Shown: positions 33,768-41,955 of the stretch, one piece after another
Numbering within the stretch: the stretch's first letter is position 1
Layout of the letters: the number at the start of each line of letters is the position of its first letter
Assembly: GCA_965208775.1 (NCBI GenBank)
Contig: OZ242360.1
Span: forward strand, 434,001-498,000
Length of the DNA stretch: 64,000 bases
Direction: 5' to 3'
Source of the DNA: JAPOVO01 sp026708165
Lineage (GTDB): Bacteria > Chloroflexota > UBA11872 > VXNJ01
Notes under the pieces: model-generated
Database searches by the model: none
Told to the model about the DNA's origin: nothing
The model's input: only the letters and a program-made list of their open reading frames with translations
Translations under genes and position numbers: made by a program

Positions 33768-34271
33768 CTAAGATTGGCTGCCGGAATCGGGAGCGACTTC
33801 CGCTTGATCGCTCTCTTTCACAGCACTCCCGCCCGCCGCTGCGATTTTCGATGCGGCCGACCGCGAGAAGCTTGGCGCATGAACGACAAGGCTCTTGGTC
33901 AATTCGCCATCGCCAAGAATTTTGTACTGCGGCCCATGAATCAGCCCCACTCCTAACAATTCCGCGGCGGTGATGATCGCGCCATCTTCAAAGGAGTTCA
34001 GCGCGCCAACGTTTACCGGTTCATAGGTCTTCTTGAACTTGAAATTGCTGAACCCGCCTAGTTTCGGCGAACGCATCATGATGGGCGTCTGACCGCCTTC
34101 AAACCGGTACCGCTTGCGAGCTCCCGACCTCGACAGCTGCCCGTCCTGGCCGCGACCACTCTTCTTACCCCGCCCCGATCCGTGGCCGCGCCCGACCCGG
34201 CGCCGCTTTTTCTTGGCGCCCGCGAGCCGGGAAATATCGTGAAGTTTCAGATTCGGAGAATCAGAGGACAC
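33768..34271 (-). CDS. rplO: 50S ribosomal protein L15
   Basis: A 167-residue L15. The start carries the conserved Gly/Lys/Arg-rich region KKRRRVGRGHGSGRGKKSGRGQDGQ, followed by FEGGQTPIMMRSPKLGGFSN and a C-terminal VVHAPSFSRSAASKIAAAGG, with an acidic tail slightly longer than usual. The start is GTG, six bases after rpmD. Confidence 0.97.
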   Translation of the reverse strand: MSSDSPNLKLHDISRLAGAKKKRRRVGRGHGSGRGKKSGRGQDGQLSRSGARKRYRFEGGQTPIMMRSPKLGGFSNFKFKKTYEPVNVGALNSFEDGAIITAAELLGVGLIHGPQYKILGDGELTKSLVVHAPSFSRSAASKIAAAGGSAVKESDQAEVAPDSGSQS

Positions 34272-34277
34272 GCTCTA

Positions 34278-34460
34278 TCAAGACTCCTCTACAGGTTTGG
34301 ATACCACCAGGTGCCGGACCGCCTTGATCATGCCGCGAATCGCCGGCGTGTCTGCCTTAACAACTTTGTGACCGAGGCGCTTTAGACCCAAAGCCTGGAT
34401 CGTCGCCTTCTGATCCTTGCTGTAGCCAATGGCGCTTTTTACCCAGGTAATTTCAATCAA
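34278..34460 (-). CDS. rpmD: 50S ribosomal protein L30
   Basis: A 60-residue L30: EITWVKSAIGYSKDQKATIQ, then LGLKRLGHKVVKADTPAIRGMI and a terminal VRHLVV strand. I start at TTG 34458-34460, which overlaps the rpsE stop by eight bases and follows AGGTGG by nine; a longer frame upstream runs inside rpsE and is not conserved. Order rpsE-rpmD-rplO is standard. Confidence 0.95.
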   Translation of the reverse strand: MIEITWVKSAIGYSKDQKATIQALGLKRLGHKVVKADTPAIRGMIKAVRHLVVSKPVEES

Positions 34461-34968
34461 CGCCGGGAGCCACCTGCTGAGCCGCGCGTTGCGGCTCACG
34501 TAGTTTTACGCCTTTGGGCACTCGCAGCGCTTCAAGCGCCCGAAGCGTCGCTTTGGCGAGGTTTATCGGATTTGGGGAACCGAGGGCCTTGGTCAAGATG
34601 TTGCGAATTCCGGCAGACTCCACGACCGCACGAACGGCCCCTCCAGCGATGACGCCAGTACCAGGCCCAGCGGGCCGCAGCACGACCTTGCAAGCTCCAA
34701 ACTTGCCCTCAATGTAATGAGGTATTGTTCCGTCCTCGGTAATCGGGACCGACGCCATGCTGCGCCTGGCGCGCTCTTGCCCCTTCCGAATCGAATCGGC
34801 AACCTCACGCGCTTTGCCAAGCCCAATTCCAACCCGGTTTTGTCCGTCTCCAACCACGACCAGCGCGTTGAAACCGAATGTGCGACCGCCTTTTACGACC
34901 TTCGCTACTCGGTTGATGCGTACAACGCGCTCCTCGTAACGGTTTTGTTCCATTCCGTCAGACCGCAC
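34453..34968 (-). CDS. rpsE: 30S ribosomal protein S5
   Basis: A 171-residue S5 with the double-stranded-RNA-binding N-terminal domain (EERVVRINRVAKVVKGGRTF, FNALVVVGDGQNRVGIGLGKA) and the C-terminal domain (APGTGVIAGG-like PGTGVIAGGAVRAVVESAGI, ILTKALGSPNPINLAKATL). Start is GTG 34966-34968, after GGTGG; an internal ATG five codons later is possible. 11 bases after rplR. Confidence 0.97.
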   Translation of the reverse strand: MRSDGMEQNRYEERVVRINRVAKVVKGGRTFGFNALVVVGDGQNRVGIGLGKAREVADSIRKGQERARRSMASVPITEDGTIPHYIEGKFGACKVVLRPAGPGTGVIAGGAVRAVVESAGIRNILTKALGSPNPINLAKATLRALEALRVPKGVKLREPQRAAQQVAPGVD

Positions 34969-34979
34969 GACCGACCACC

Positions 34980-35345
34980 TTAAAACTCAAGACCGGCTTT
35001 CCTGGCGGCATTCGCCAACGCGGCAACCCGGCCGTGATAGTGGTGACCACCACGGTCGAGCAGTACTTTGGTTACGTTGCGCTCCAGGGCTCTTTGCGCC
35101 AAGACCTGACCGACGGAGCGAGACTGATCCGTCTTCGCTCCGGATGCACTTTTCCTCAAGTCCTTGTCGAGGGTACTCGCCGAGACGATGGTGACACCCC
35201 TAGTGTCGTCGATGATCTGCGCGTAGATGTGGCGCGCGCTCCGGAAAACCGCCAGCCGCGGCCTTTCGGGCGATCCCGATATGCGCCTCCGCAGCGACCG
35301 GTGCCGCATTTGCCTCATTCGAGACCTGCTTTTCTTCTTATCCAT
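34980..35345 (-). CDS. rplR: 50S ribosomal protein L18
   Basis: A 121-residue L18, which binds 5S rRNA with L5. It shows a basic N-terminus (RHRSLRRRISGSPERPRLAV), FRSARHIYAQIIDDTRGVTI and the C-terminal VLLDRGGHHYHGRVAALANAAR segment ending in AGLEF. ATG start; 23 bases after rplF. Confidence 0.97.
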   Translation of the reverse strand: MDKKKSRSRMRQMRHRSLRRRISGSPERPRLAVFRSARHIYAQIIDDTRGVTIVSASTLDKDLRKSASGAKTDQSRSVGQVLAQRALERNVTKVLLDRGGHHYHGRVAALANAARKAGLEF

Positions 35346-35368
35346 TGTCAGTCATTTCCGGTGAATCT

Positions 35369-35923
35369 CTATCCGATTCCCGCCGTTACGGCGGCTTTGC
35401 CGGGCTTGGTTTTAACGACTTCGCCCGCGTAGCGAATCCCTTTTCCCTTATAGGGGTCGGGCGGTCGCAGCGCCCGAATTCTGGCGGCCTCGCGTCCCAC
35501 CAGCTCCTTGTCGATACCTTTGACGGTCAACCGGGTTTGGCCGTCGAGCACGTAGTCGAGGCCGTCCGGCGCTTCGAGGAAGACCGGATGCGAGAATCCA
35601 AGCTGAACCTCGATTCGGCCGCCCTGCATTTGCGCGCGATACCCGACGCCCTGAATCTCAAGTTGCTTGCTAAAGCCCTTGGACACGCCTTCCACCATGT
35701 TGGCGATCAGACTGCGGTAAAGCCCGTGCATCTCCTTATGGCGTCGAGAGTCGGACGCCCGCAGTACGCGGATTTGGCCCTCCGCCTCATGAAGACTGAT
35801 CGACGGATCTATCCGCAGCGAAAGCTGGCCCAGGCTTCCCGAGACCTCAACCAATCCGCGATCGTCTACAGACCACTTGACGCCGTCGGGGATCGGAATG
35901 GGGCGCGCCCCAACTCTAGACAA
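35369..35923 (-). CDS. rplF: 50S ribosomal protein L6
   Basis: A 184-residue L6 near the sarcin-ricin loop. I start at TTG 35921-35923, so the product begins LSRVGARPIPIPDGVKW, matching the family's M-S-R-I-G-x-x-P-I; GAGG lies nine bases upstream and longer frames to 35950 add unconserved residues. The C-terminal domain shows the diagnostic EAARIRALRPPDPYKGKGIR followed by a Lys-rich end. Confidence 0.97.
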   Translation of the reverse strand: MSRVGARPIPIPDGVKWSVDDRGLVEVSGSLGQLSLRIDPSISLHEAEGQIRVLRASDSRRHKEMHGLYRSLIANMVEGVSKGFSKQLEIQGVGYRAQMQGGRIEVQLGFSHPVFLEAPDGLDYVLDGQTRLTVKGIDKELVGREAARIRALRPPDPYKGKGIRYAGEVVKTKPGKAAVTAGIG

Positions 35924-35950
35924 CGTCAATTCCCTCGCTTGCTTGCACAC

Positions 35951-36346
35951 TTACCACGCGTAGCACATGACCTCCCCGCCGATGCGCCTGCGGTATGCTT
36001 CGCGTCCTGTCATCAAGCCCTGCGAGGTTGAAATCACGGCGATCCCCACGCCGCCCATGACCTTCGGTATATCCCTGGCTCCCGAATAGATCCGCAGTCC
36101 CGGCTTGCTGACCCGTTTGAGTCCGCTCAGCGCGGGGCGGCGCTCTTCGTCGTATTTCAGGTCTATCTTCAGCGTGTCCTGGACGGCGCCAGGCTCCACC
36201 TCACAATCGTCGATCAGCCCTTCCCTTGCGAGGATCCTTGCTATTCCGATCTTGGTTTTCGACGCGGGCATAGAAACCGTCGGGTTGCCAGCCATGACGG
36301 CATTTCTGAGCCTCGCGCACATGTCGGCTATGGGATCGGTATTCAC
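35951..36346 (-). CDS. rpsH: 30S ribosomal protein S8
   Basis: A 131-residue S8, a central-domain 16S binder and, in other bacteria, the repressor of the spc operon. It begins MNTDPIADMCARLRNAVMAG and ends with the conserved VGIAVISTSQGLMTGREAYRR and GGEVMCYAW. Start is GTG; 38 bases after rpsN. Confidence 0.97.
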   Translation of the reverse strand: MNTDPIADMCARLRNAVMAGNPTVSMPASKTKIGIARILAREGLIDDCEVEPGAVQDTLKIDLKYDEERRPALSGLKRVSKPGLRIYSGARDIPKVMGGVGIAVISTSQGLMTGREAYRRRIGGEVMCYAW

Positions 36347-36384
36347 TGGGTTCTAGACCTGAATCCTTTGCTGGTCACCAAGAG

Positions 36385-36570
36385 CTACCAACTCGACTTC
36401 GTGATGCCCGGAATCTCCCCGCGAAGCGCCCGGGTCCGGAAGCAGATGCGGCACATCCCGAACTTTCTTATGTAGGCCCTGGGGCGTCCGCAAAGCGCAC
36501 AGCGATGGTGAAACTGAACTTTGAACTTCGGTTTCCGTTTCCACTTTTCGATTTTCGCTTTCTTTGCCAA
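36385..36570 (-). CDS. rpsN: 30S ribosomal protein S14, type Z (zinc-binding)
   Basis: A 61-residue S14 of the short, zinc-binding type: CALCGRPRAYIRKFGMCRIC supplies two CxxC pairs, and the end GEIPGITKSSW is the family's C-terminus. The start is TTG (LAKKAKIEKWKRKP). The short zinc form is usual in Gram-positive bacteria and Chloroflexota. Between rplE and rpsH. Confidence 0.97.
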   Translation of the reverse strand: MAKKAKIEKWKRKPKFKVQFHHRCALCGRPRAYIRKFGMCRICFRTRALRGEIPGITKSSW

Positions 36571-36594
36571 TGCCTCTCGCCTTCCAGTACTGCT

Positions 36595-37143
36595 CTATGC
36601 CGCTTCGCGGCGGAACGGCGCTCCGAGCATTTCCAGCAGGGTTCGCGCCTCCCTGTCGGTTTGAGCACTTGTAACAATTACAACCTGAAACGGCCGAACG
36701 CGGTCGATGGTTGTGTAATCGATCTCGGGAAATATGAGCTGCTCTTCAAACCCTACCGAGTAATTGCCGCGGCCGTCGAACGAATCTGGCGACAATCCTC
36801 GAAAATCGCGCACGCGGGGGATCGCCACCGAAAACAGCCGGTCCAAGAATTCGTACATCCGGGTGCCGCGGAGCGTGACCATGCAACCGATCCGCATTCC
36901 CGCTCGAAGCTTGAAATTCGAAACGGACTTCCTGGCCTTCGTCACGACGGGCTTTTGCCCCGCCATCACCGACATATCGCGCACGGCGCTATCGGGAACG
37001 TTGGCGTTCTGAATAGCGTCGCCCAATCCCGTGTTCAGGATTATCTTCTCGATTCGTGGCGCCTGCATTACGTTCAGGTAGCCAAGCTCCTTCATCAGCG
37101 CAGGCCTGATCTCGTTTAGATACCTGTCTTTCAATCTGGCCAT
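36595..37143 (-). CDS. rplE: 50S ribosomal protein L5
   Basis: A 182-residue L5 that anchors 5S rRNA and contacts the P-site tRNA. Landmarks are LGYLNVMQAPRIEKIILNTG, AGQKPVVTKARKSVSNFKLR, IGCMVTLRGTRMYEFLDRLF, PRVRDFRGLSPDSFDGRGNY and an FPEIDYTTIDRVRPFQVVIV segment. ATG start, six bases after rplX. Confidence 0.98.
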   Translation of the reverse strand: MARLKDRYLNEIRPALMKELGYLNVMQAPRIEKIILNTGLGDAIQNANVPDSAVRDMSVMAGQKPVVTKARKSVSNFKLRAGMRIGCMVTLRGTRMYEFLDRLFSVAIPRVRDFRGLSPDSFDGRGNYSVGFEEQLIFPEIDYTTIDRVRPFQVVIVTSAQTDREARTLLEMLGAPFRREAA

Positions 37144-37149
37144 GCGTCT

Positions 37150-37470
37150 CTACTCGTCAATCACTTCGCCGCATTTGCGGCACGCGCGAACCATAGTCCC
37201 GTCCCCGAGCGGTCGCTTGGAAACTCGCGCGGCGTCTCCGCATTTCGGGCAAACAAGCATTACATTCGAAATGTGGAGAGGCCCGTCGAAGTCGATTATC
37301 CCCGATGGCCTGCCCGGTCCCGTTGCGCGGCGGTGCCGTTTGAGCGTGTTGATACCCTCAACCACGACCTGCCGCTTGCCCGGTATGAGCTCGCGCACGG
37401 CGCCCCGCTTGCCGCGGTCCTTCCCGCTTAACACAAGGACCTCGTCGTTCTTCTTTATCTTAAATCCCAT
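37150..37470 (-). CDS. rplX: 50S ribosomal protein L24
   Basis: A 106-residue L24 with the KOW motif at the start (FKIKKNDEVLVLSGKDRGKRG), EGINTLKRHRRATGPG and IIDFDGPLHISNVMLVCPKC. Cysteines in CPKCGDAARV and CRKCGEVI give a C-terminal zinc ribbon, known in several phyla. An initiator of 50S assembly. ATG start, seven bases after rplN. Confidence 0.97.
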   Translation of the reverse strand: MGFKIKKNDEVLVLSGKDRGKRGAVRELIPGKRQVVVEGINTLKRHRRATGPGRPSGIIDFDGPLHISNVMLVCPKCGDAARVSKRPLGDGTMVRACRKCGEVIDE

Positions 37471-37477
37471 TTGCCTA

Positions 37478-37846
37478 TCAGAGAGCCTCCGGGGCCAGCG
37501 ACACTACTCTGGCGAATTTCGACTCGCGAAGCTCGCGGGCCACGGGACCGAAGATACGCGTCCCGGAGGGCGTATCGGCGGGTCCAAGCACGACGGCGGC
37601 ATTGTCGTCGAACCGGATTCTCGAACCGTCGATACGGCGATATTCCTTGGCGATTCGCACCACCACGGCTCTGACAATGCGCCCCTTGGGCAGAGGGCTG
37701 TTCGGCACCGCAGCCCTTATGGATCCCACAACGACATCCCCGACCCGAGCGTAACGGCGGCCGCTTCCACCCAGCACGCGAATGACGAGCATTTCCCTCG
37801 CGCCAGTATTGTCGGCGATCCGAATCTTAGACTGCTGCTGTATCAC
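37478..37846 (-). CDS. rplN: 50S ribosomal protein L14
   Basis: A 122-residue L14, of near-universal length, at the intersubunit face. It begins MIQQQSKIRIADNTGAREML and contains VGDVVVGSIRAAVPNSPLPK, RAVVVRIAKEYRRIDGSRIR and a C-terminal GTRIFGPVARELRE segment. The GTG start lies 20 bases inside the end of rpsQ. Confidence 0.98.
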   Translation of the reverse strand: MIQQQSKIRIADNTGAREMLVIRVLGGSGRRYARVGDVVVGSIRAAVPNSPLPKGRIVRAVVVRIAKEYRRIDGSRIRFDDNAAVVLGPADTPSGTRIFGPVARELRESKFARVVSLAPEAL

Positions 37847-38129
37847 CCGAAGTCGCCTCTTGGTCTGAACTTGGCTGGTCTCCGTTCATGATCTCGCGAA
37901 GCCTCCAACGCTTGGATTTACTTAGAGGGCGCGTGGCTTCGATCGCGACTTCGTCGCCTACTTCAGCCTTGTTCTCCGGATCATGCGCCAGGAACTTCTT
38001 TTGCGTCCGAACAGGTTTCTTGTAGATTCGATGCCGCCGATATGAGTCGACCTGAACAACGATGGTTTTGTCCATCTTGTTGCTGACTACGGTTCCCTGA
38101 AGACGCCGGCGACCCTTAGCCTTATCCAT
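37827..38129 (-). CDS. rpsQ: 30S ribosomal protein S17
   Basis: A 100-residue S17, OB-fold binder of the 16S 5' domain. It reads RRRLQGTVVSNKMDKTIVVQ, YRRHRIYKKPVRTQKKFLAH and EVAIEATRPLSKSKRWRLRE. A C-terminal tail of about 20 acidic, Ser/Asp-rich residues extends past the usual end and overlaps rplN by 20 bases. ATG start, overlapping rpmC by eight bases. Confidence 0.97.
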   Translation of the reverse strand: MDKAKGRRRLQGTVVSNKMDKTIVVQVDSYRRHRIYKKPVRTQKKFLAHDPENKAEVGDEVAIEATRPLSKSKRWRLREIMNGDQPSSDQEATSGDTAAV

Positions 38130-38352
38130 CGCCGTTTCCTCCGGATCCGTCTATCACCTCGGCCCGCGCTTTTTCGGTGATGATTGTGTTAATCCGCGCT
38201 ATGTCGCGTCGAACTGACCTCAATTGCGAAGTGTCGTCCAGCTGATGGGTTGCATGCTGGAACCTCAGACGGAACAGTTGCTCCTTGGCCTCACCAAGCT
38301 GCTCGGCCAGATCGGAAATCGATTTAGACCGGATTTCGCGCGCCTTAGCCAA
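38122..38352 (-). CDS. rpmC: 50S ribosomal protein L29
   Basis: A 76-residue L29 near the exit tunnel: LAKAREIRSKSISDLAEQLG, LFRLRFQHATHQLDDTSQLR and VRRDIARINTIITEK. I start at TTG 38350-38352, which overlaps the rplP stop (TTGGCTAA) and follows AGGAG by seven bases. The C-terminal 12 residues are glycine-rich and not typical. Confidence 0.95.
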   Translation of the reverse strand: MAKAREIRSKSISDLAEQLGEAKEQLFRLRFQHATHQLDDTSQLRSVRRDIARINTIITEKARAEVIDGSGGNGDG

Positions 38353-38770
38353 CGACCAACTCCTGATCTCGAGACAGCACGCGCGTTGCCACCGACAATT
38401 TGTGGCCGGCAAGCCTCAAGGCTTCCTGAGCAAGGTGCGGGGGCACGCCTGAAATCTCAAAAATTACCCTTCCCGGCTTGACAACCGCCACGTGTTCTTC
38501 GACGGCTCCTTTTCCACTCCCCATGCGGGTTTCGACGGGCTTCTTGCTGATCGGTTTGTCGGGGAATATTCGAATCCAAACTCGGCCATGCCGTTTAACG
38601 TGATGTGTTATCACCCGCCGGGCTGCCTCGATCTGGCGACTGTCCACCCAACCAGAGGACAACGACTGAAGAGCAAAGTCACCGTAAGCGAGCGCGTTTC
38701 CGGTTGCAGCCACGCCGCGGCGACGGCCGCGGTGCTGTTTGCGAAACTTGGATTGCCTGGGCATCAACAT
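38345..38770 (-). CDS. rplP: 50S ribosomal protein L16
   Basis: A 141-residue L16 close to the A site. Landmarks are RQSKFRKQHRGRRRGVAATG, AARRVITHHVKRHGRVWIRI, FPDKPISKKPVETRMGSGKG and VKPGRVIFEISGVPPHLAQE. Two ATGs (MLM) are possible starts. Eight bases after rpsC. Confidence 0.98.
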   Translation of the reverse strand: MLMPRQSKFRKQHRGRRRGVAATGNALAYGDFALQSLSSGWVDSRQIEAARRVITHHVKRHGRVWIRIFPDKPISKKPVETRMGSGKGAVEEHVAVVKPGRVIFEISGVPPHLAQEALRLAGHKLSVATRVLSRDQELVVG

Positions 38771-38778
38771 TTCAGCAG

Positions 38779-39504
38779 CTACACTCCCGATCCCAGCGGA
38801 CCGGTCGATCCGGGTCCTTCGGGACCCTCATCCCGCGATATTCCCGATTCTCCGCGGTGCACCCAGGCTTTGACGCCGATAGTGCCGTATGTCGTCCGGG
38901 CTTCGGTCTGCCCATAGTCGATGTCCGCTCTGAGGGTCTGGAGGGGAACGCGTCCTCTGATCTCAAACTCAGTCCGCGACATCTCGCGCCCACCCAGGCG
39001 GCCAGCGACCATGATCTTGACGCCACCTGCCCAAGCCCGCATCGTCCGGTCGCAGGCCATTCGCATGGCGCGCTTGAACGAGACGCGCCGCTCGATCTGC
39101 TCGGCCACGTTCCGAGCGACCAAAAAGGCGTCTAACTCCGGGTTCGTGATCTCCGACACAGTAATGAAAACCCGCCTGTCGGAAATCTTGGCGAGGTCCT
39201 CCTGCAATGCGTCTCTGTTTGCGCCTCCACGCCCGATGACAATTCCGGGTCTGGACGTGTGGACGGTGACGCGAACGACGTTGGACGCGCGGCGGATTCC
39301 AATCCTCGAAACGCCGGCACCATACGACCTGCGTCCGGGACGGGGCTGCGCGCCGGGCGGATTCTCAAGCCATTTCCTTATGAAGTCTCGAATGCGGACG
39401 TCTTCGAGGACTTGCTCTGTGTAATCGCGATCGGCATACCACTGGCTGTCCCAGTTTCGAAAGCTGCCAAGGCGGTAGCCGACCGGATGAACTTTGCGTC
39501 CCAC
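38779..39504 (-). CDS. rpsC: 30S ribosomal protein S3
   Basis: A 241-residue S3 at the mRNA entry. It begins GRKVHPVGYRLG, has the KH domain (VTVHTSRPGIVIGRGGANRD) and the C-terminal domain (GGVKIMVAGRLGGREMSRTE, ADIDYGQTEARTTYGTIGVK). An extra tail of about 20 Gly/Pro/Glu-rich residues follows. The GTG start overlaps the rplV stop by one base (TAGTG). Confidence 0.98.
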   Translation of the reverse strand: MGRKVHPVGYRLGSFRNWDSQWYADRDYTEQVLEDVRIRDFIRKWLENPPGAQPRPGRRSYGAGVSRIGIRRASNVVRVTVHTSRPGIVIGRGGANRDALQEDLAKISDRRVFITVSEITNPELDAFLVARNVAEQIERRVSFKRAMRMACDRTMRAWAGGVKIMVAGRLGGREMSRTEFEIRGRVPLQTLRADIDYGQTEARTTYGTIGVKAWVHRGESGISRDEGPEGPGSTGPLGSGV

Positions 39505-39842
39505 TAGGCGCCCCTTTCGTCGACCACCACGGTCACATGGCTCATTCGTTTCATATAGCGTCCGGCACGGCCACGGCCCTTGGCACGCATCCGCTTCAAG
39601 CGCGGTCCGTCATCGACCGCCACCCTGGAAACGTACAATTCTGCCGGATCGAGCCCGTAATTGTTCTCGGCATTCGCCACAGCCGACTTTACGACCTTGG
39701 CAACCATGGGCGCGCCGCGATTCGGCAAGAACGCCAGGATCGCGAACGCAGCCTCGACGTCCTTACCCCGAATTGCATTGGCAACCAGCCGCACCTTCCG
39801 CGGAGCGATCCGAAGATATTTTGCTTTTGCCCAGACTTCCAT
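39504..39842 (-). CDS. rplV: 50S ribosomal protein L22
   Basis: A 112-residue L22 that reaches into the exit tunnel. Landmarks are AKAKYLRIAPRKVRLVANAI, VKSAVANAENNYGLDPAELY and KRMRAKGRGRAGRYMKRMSH with the tunnel-loop basic segment. ATG start, 41 bases after rpsS. Confidence 0.98.
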   Translation of the reverse strand: MEVWAKAKYLRIAPRKVRLVANAIRGKDVEAAFAILAFLPNRGAPMVAKVVKSAVANAENNYGLDPAELYVSRVAVDDGPRLKRMRAKGRGRAGRYMKRMSHVTVVVDERGA

Positions 39843-39883
39843 CGTTTATTGCTTGCTCGTCAATTTAGACAACAGCCGTAACG

Positions 39884-40162
39884 TCAAACTCGCCTGGTCG
39901 TCTTCGAGCCGGCGTGCCCTCGGAAGACCCGGGTGGGCGCGAACTCGCCCAGCTTGTGCCCAACCATGTTCTCGGTCACGTATACGGGGACGTGGCGGCG
40001 ACCGTCGTGAATGGCGATCGTATGCCCGACCATTTCCGGGAAGATCGTCGAGCGCCGGCTCCAAGTCCTCAAAACCACCTTATCGCCACGGCGATCCAAC
40101 TCCATTATGCGTTTCAGCAACCGCTCGTCCACGTAGGGACCTTTCTTCAGAGACCTAGACAT
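39884..40162 (-). CDS. rpsS: 30S ribosomal protein S19
   Basis: A 92-residue S19 of the 30S head. It begins MSRSLKKGPYVDERLLKRIM and contains RTWSRRSTIFPEMVGHTIAI and GHKLGEFAPTRVFRGHAG, all close to the family consensus. ATG start, 19 bases after rplB. Confidence 0.98.
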   Translation of the reverse strand: MSRSLKKGPYVDERLLKRIMELDRRGDKVVLRTWSRRSTIFPEMVGHTIAIHDGRRHVPVYVTENMVGHKLGEFAPTRVFRGHAGSKTTRRV

Positions 40163-40181
40163 CGACGCGCAACCCTCTCCC

Positions 40182-41006
40182 CTACTTACCTCTTCGCAAG
40201 ATGAATTTATCGCTTCGGCGCCGCCCGCGACGAGTCTTGTAGCCTAGCGCCGGTTTTCCCCAAGGCGTCTTGGGCGGGAATCCCGAAGGGGCCTTGCCCT
40301 CACCGCCTCCATGCGGATGATCGTTGGGATTCATAGCCGCTCCGCGAACTTTCGGTCGCTTGCCGCGCCAGCGATTACGACCAGCTTTGCCGACCGACTG
40401 ATTGGAATGGTCTTCATTGCCAACGACACCTATAGTCGCGGTGCAGCGCTCGTCGACCAGCCGCATTTCTCCGGAGGGCAACCTGAGGGTGGCCCAGCCA
40501 CGATCATGGGCCATGACTTGAAGCGATGCGCCCGCCGACCGTGCCAGCTTGGCACCGCCACCGACCTGCATCTCTACACAGTGGACGGTGGTGCCGTCCG
40601 GAATATGCGCAAGGGGCAGAGCGTTGCCGGGTCTCAATTCGGACTCGGGTCCAGCCGTCACCACGCTGCCGACCGATAGGCCCACTGGAGCGATGATGTA
40701 GCGCTTTTCGCCATCTGCGTAGTTCAGCAGCGCGATACGGGCCGACCTGTTTGGGTCGTACTCGACAGACGCGACTGTGGCCGGGACATCCAGCTTGTCA
40801 CGCTTGAAGTCGATGACACGGATCCGGCGCTTGGCGCCTCCGCCCCGCCGCCGCACGGTAATTCGGCCCTGATTGTTCCGTCCCGCGCGCTTTTTCTGAG
40901 GCTTCAGGAGCGGCTTATGGGGAGAGTCGGTCGTGATGTCCGAAGAGTCCACGGAGGTGTAATTGCGACGCCCTGGCGAGGTTGGCTTGTATGTCTTGAG
41001 CGGCAT
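40182..41006 (-). CDS. rplB: 50S ribosomal protein L2
   Basis: A 274-residue L2, needed for subunit joining and peptidyl-transferase-centre assembly. It shows KRAGRNNQGRITVRRRGGG, a central SVGSVVTAGPESELRPGNALP segment and the diagnostic AMNPNDHPHGGGEGKAPSGF with the conserved histidine. ATG start, 15 bases after rplW. Confidence 0.98.
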   Translation of the reverse strand: MPLKTYKPTSPGRRNYTSVDSSDITTDSPHKPLLKPQKKRAGRNNQGRITVRRRGGGAKRRIRVIDFKRDKLDVPATVASVEYDPNRSARIALLNYADGEKRYIIAPVGLSVGSVVTAGPESELRPGNALPLAHIPDGTTVHCVEMQVGGGAKLARSAGASLQVMAHDRGWATLRLPSGEMRLVDERCTATIGVVGNEDHSNQSVGKAGRNRWRGKRPKVRGAAMNPNDHPHGGGEGKAPSGFPPKTPWGKPALGYKTRRGRRRSDKFILRRGK

Positions 41007-41021
41007 AATCAGCTATCCAGC

Positions 41022-41309
41022 CTATGTACCGGGGAACAATTCAATGGACTGACCCGCCTCAAGGGTGACAATGGCTTTCTTCCAATCAGGCCGGCGTCCG
41101 CGGCTGCGACCGAAACGACGCCATTTCCCCTTCATGCGTGCAACGTTCACGGATACGACATCCACCCGAAAAAGTTCCTCGACGGCCTTCTGGATATCGA
41201 GCTTGTTAGCGCGGTCGTGAACACGGAAGGCGTATTTTCCGGACTCTGCCAAAAGAGTCGTCTTCTCGGTGAGTATGGGACGAATGATGACATCACGCGA
41301 GTCCATCAT
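41022..41309 (-). CDS. rplW: 50S ribosomal protein L23
   Basis: A 95-residue L23, docking point for trigger factor and SRP at the exit tunnel. It reads VIIRPILTEKTTLLAESGKY, FRVHDRANKLDIQKAVEELF and then RRFGRSRGRRPDWKKAIVTL. Starts at an ATG pair (41307-41309, 41304-41306) six bases after AAGGA; it overlaps the end of rplD by 17 bases. Confidence 0.97.
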   Translation of the reverse strand: MMDSRDVIIRPILTEKTTLLAESGKYAFRVHDRANKLDIQKAVEELFRVDVVSVNVARMKGKWRRFGRSRGRRPDWKKAIVTLEAGQSIELFPGT

Positions 41310-41955
41310 CGTTAGTCCTTCGCAACGCCGCCAATGCGGCCTTCGACAATACAAGGTGATCCGCGGCCAAGATCTCGTAAGCCGACAGAGTGTCGGCTCG
41401 CGCGACGCTGACTGTCTGGAGATTCGCGGTGGAGCGAATCACGTCGCTACTCGGTGCTTCGTCGACGAGTAGAATATCGCCCCTCAGATCAAGCATATCA
41501 AGCCATTTGACCCTTTGCTTGGTTCCCGGCTTCGACAACTCAAGCGAATCGACCACGGCCATTCTCCCGGCCGCCAGCTTCAGGCTCAGCGCCGAAGCGA
41601 AAGCCTGACGCCGTTCTCTCCTGTTTAGATCCCGCGAAAAAGACCTCGGTTGCGCGTTGAGCGCCTTACCACCGCCTCGCCAAATCGGCGACCGAATCGA
41701 TCCATGGCGAGCGCGACCGGTCCCCTTCTGCCGCCAGGGCTTCCGTCCACCGCCCCGCACTTCCGATCGATTCTTCACGGACTGAGTGCCGCGGCGCAAG
41801 TTGGCCTGCCGGTCGACTATGGCACGCTGGAGTAACTCTACGTGTGGCTCGTCAGTGAGGATCTCAGCGGGAACCTCAATCTCGCCTGCTTCCGCGCCAT
41901 CCGGGTCCAGAACCCGGACCGCCGCATATGGTTGGTCCTTGCCCTCCCCGCTCAT
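41293..41955 (-). CDS. rplD: 50S ribosomal protein L4
   Basis: A 220-residue L4, which in other bacteria also represses the S10 operon. Landmarks are LLQRAIVDRQANLRRGTQSV, KNRSEVRGGGRKPWRQKGTG and RARHGSIRSPIWRGGGKALN (the tunnel loop), then the C-terminal Rossmann-like domain. ATG at 41953-41955 shares its A with the rplC stop (TGATG); a TTG just before is an alternative. Confidence 0.97.
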   Translation of the reverse strand: MSGEGKDQPYAAVRVLDPDGAEAGEIEVPAEILTDEPHVELLQRAIVDRQANLRRGTQSVKNRSEVRGGGRKPWRQKGTGRARHGSIRSPIWRGGGKALNAQPRSFSRDLNRRERRQAFASALSLKLAAGRMAVVDSLELSKPGTKQRVKWLDMLDLRGDILLVDEAPSSDVIRSTANLQTVSVARADTLSAYEILAADHLVLSKAALAALRRTNDDGLA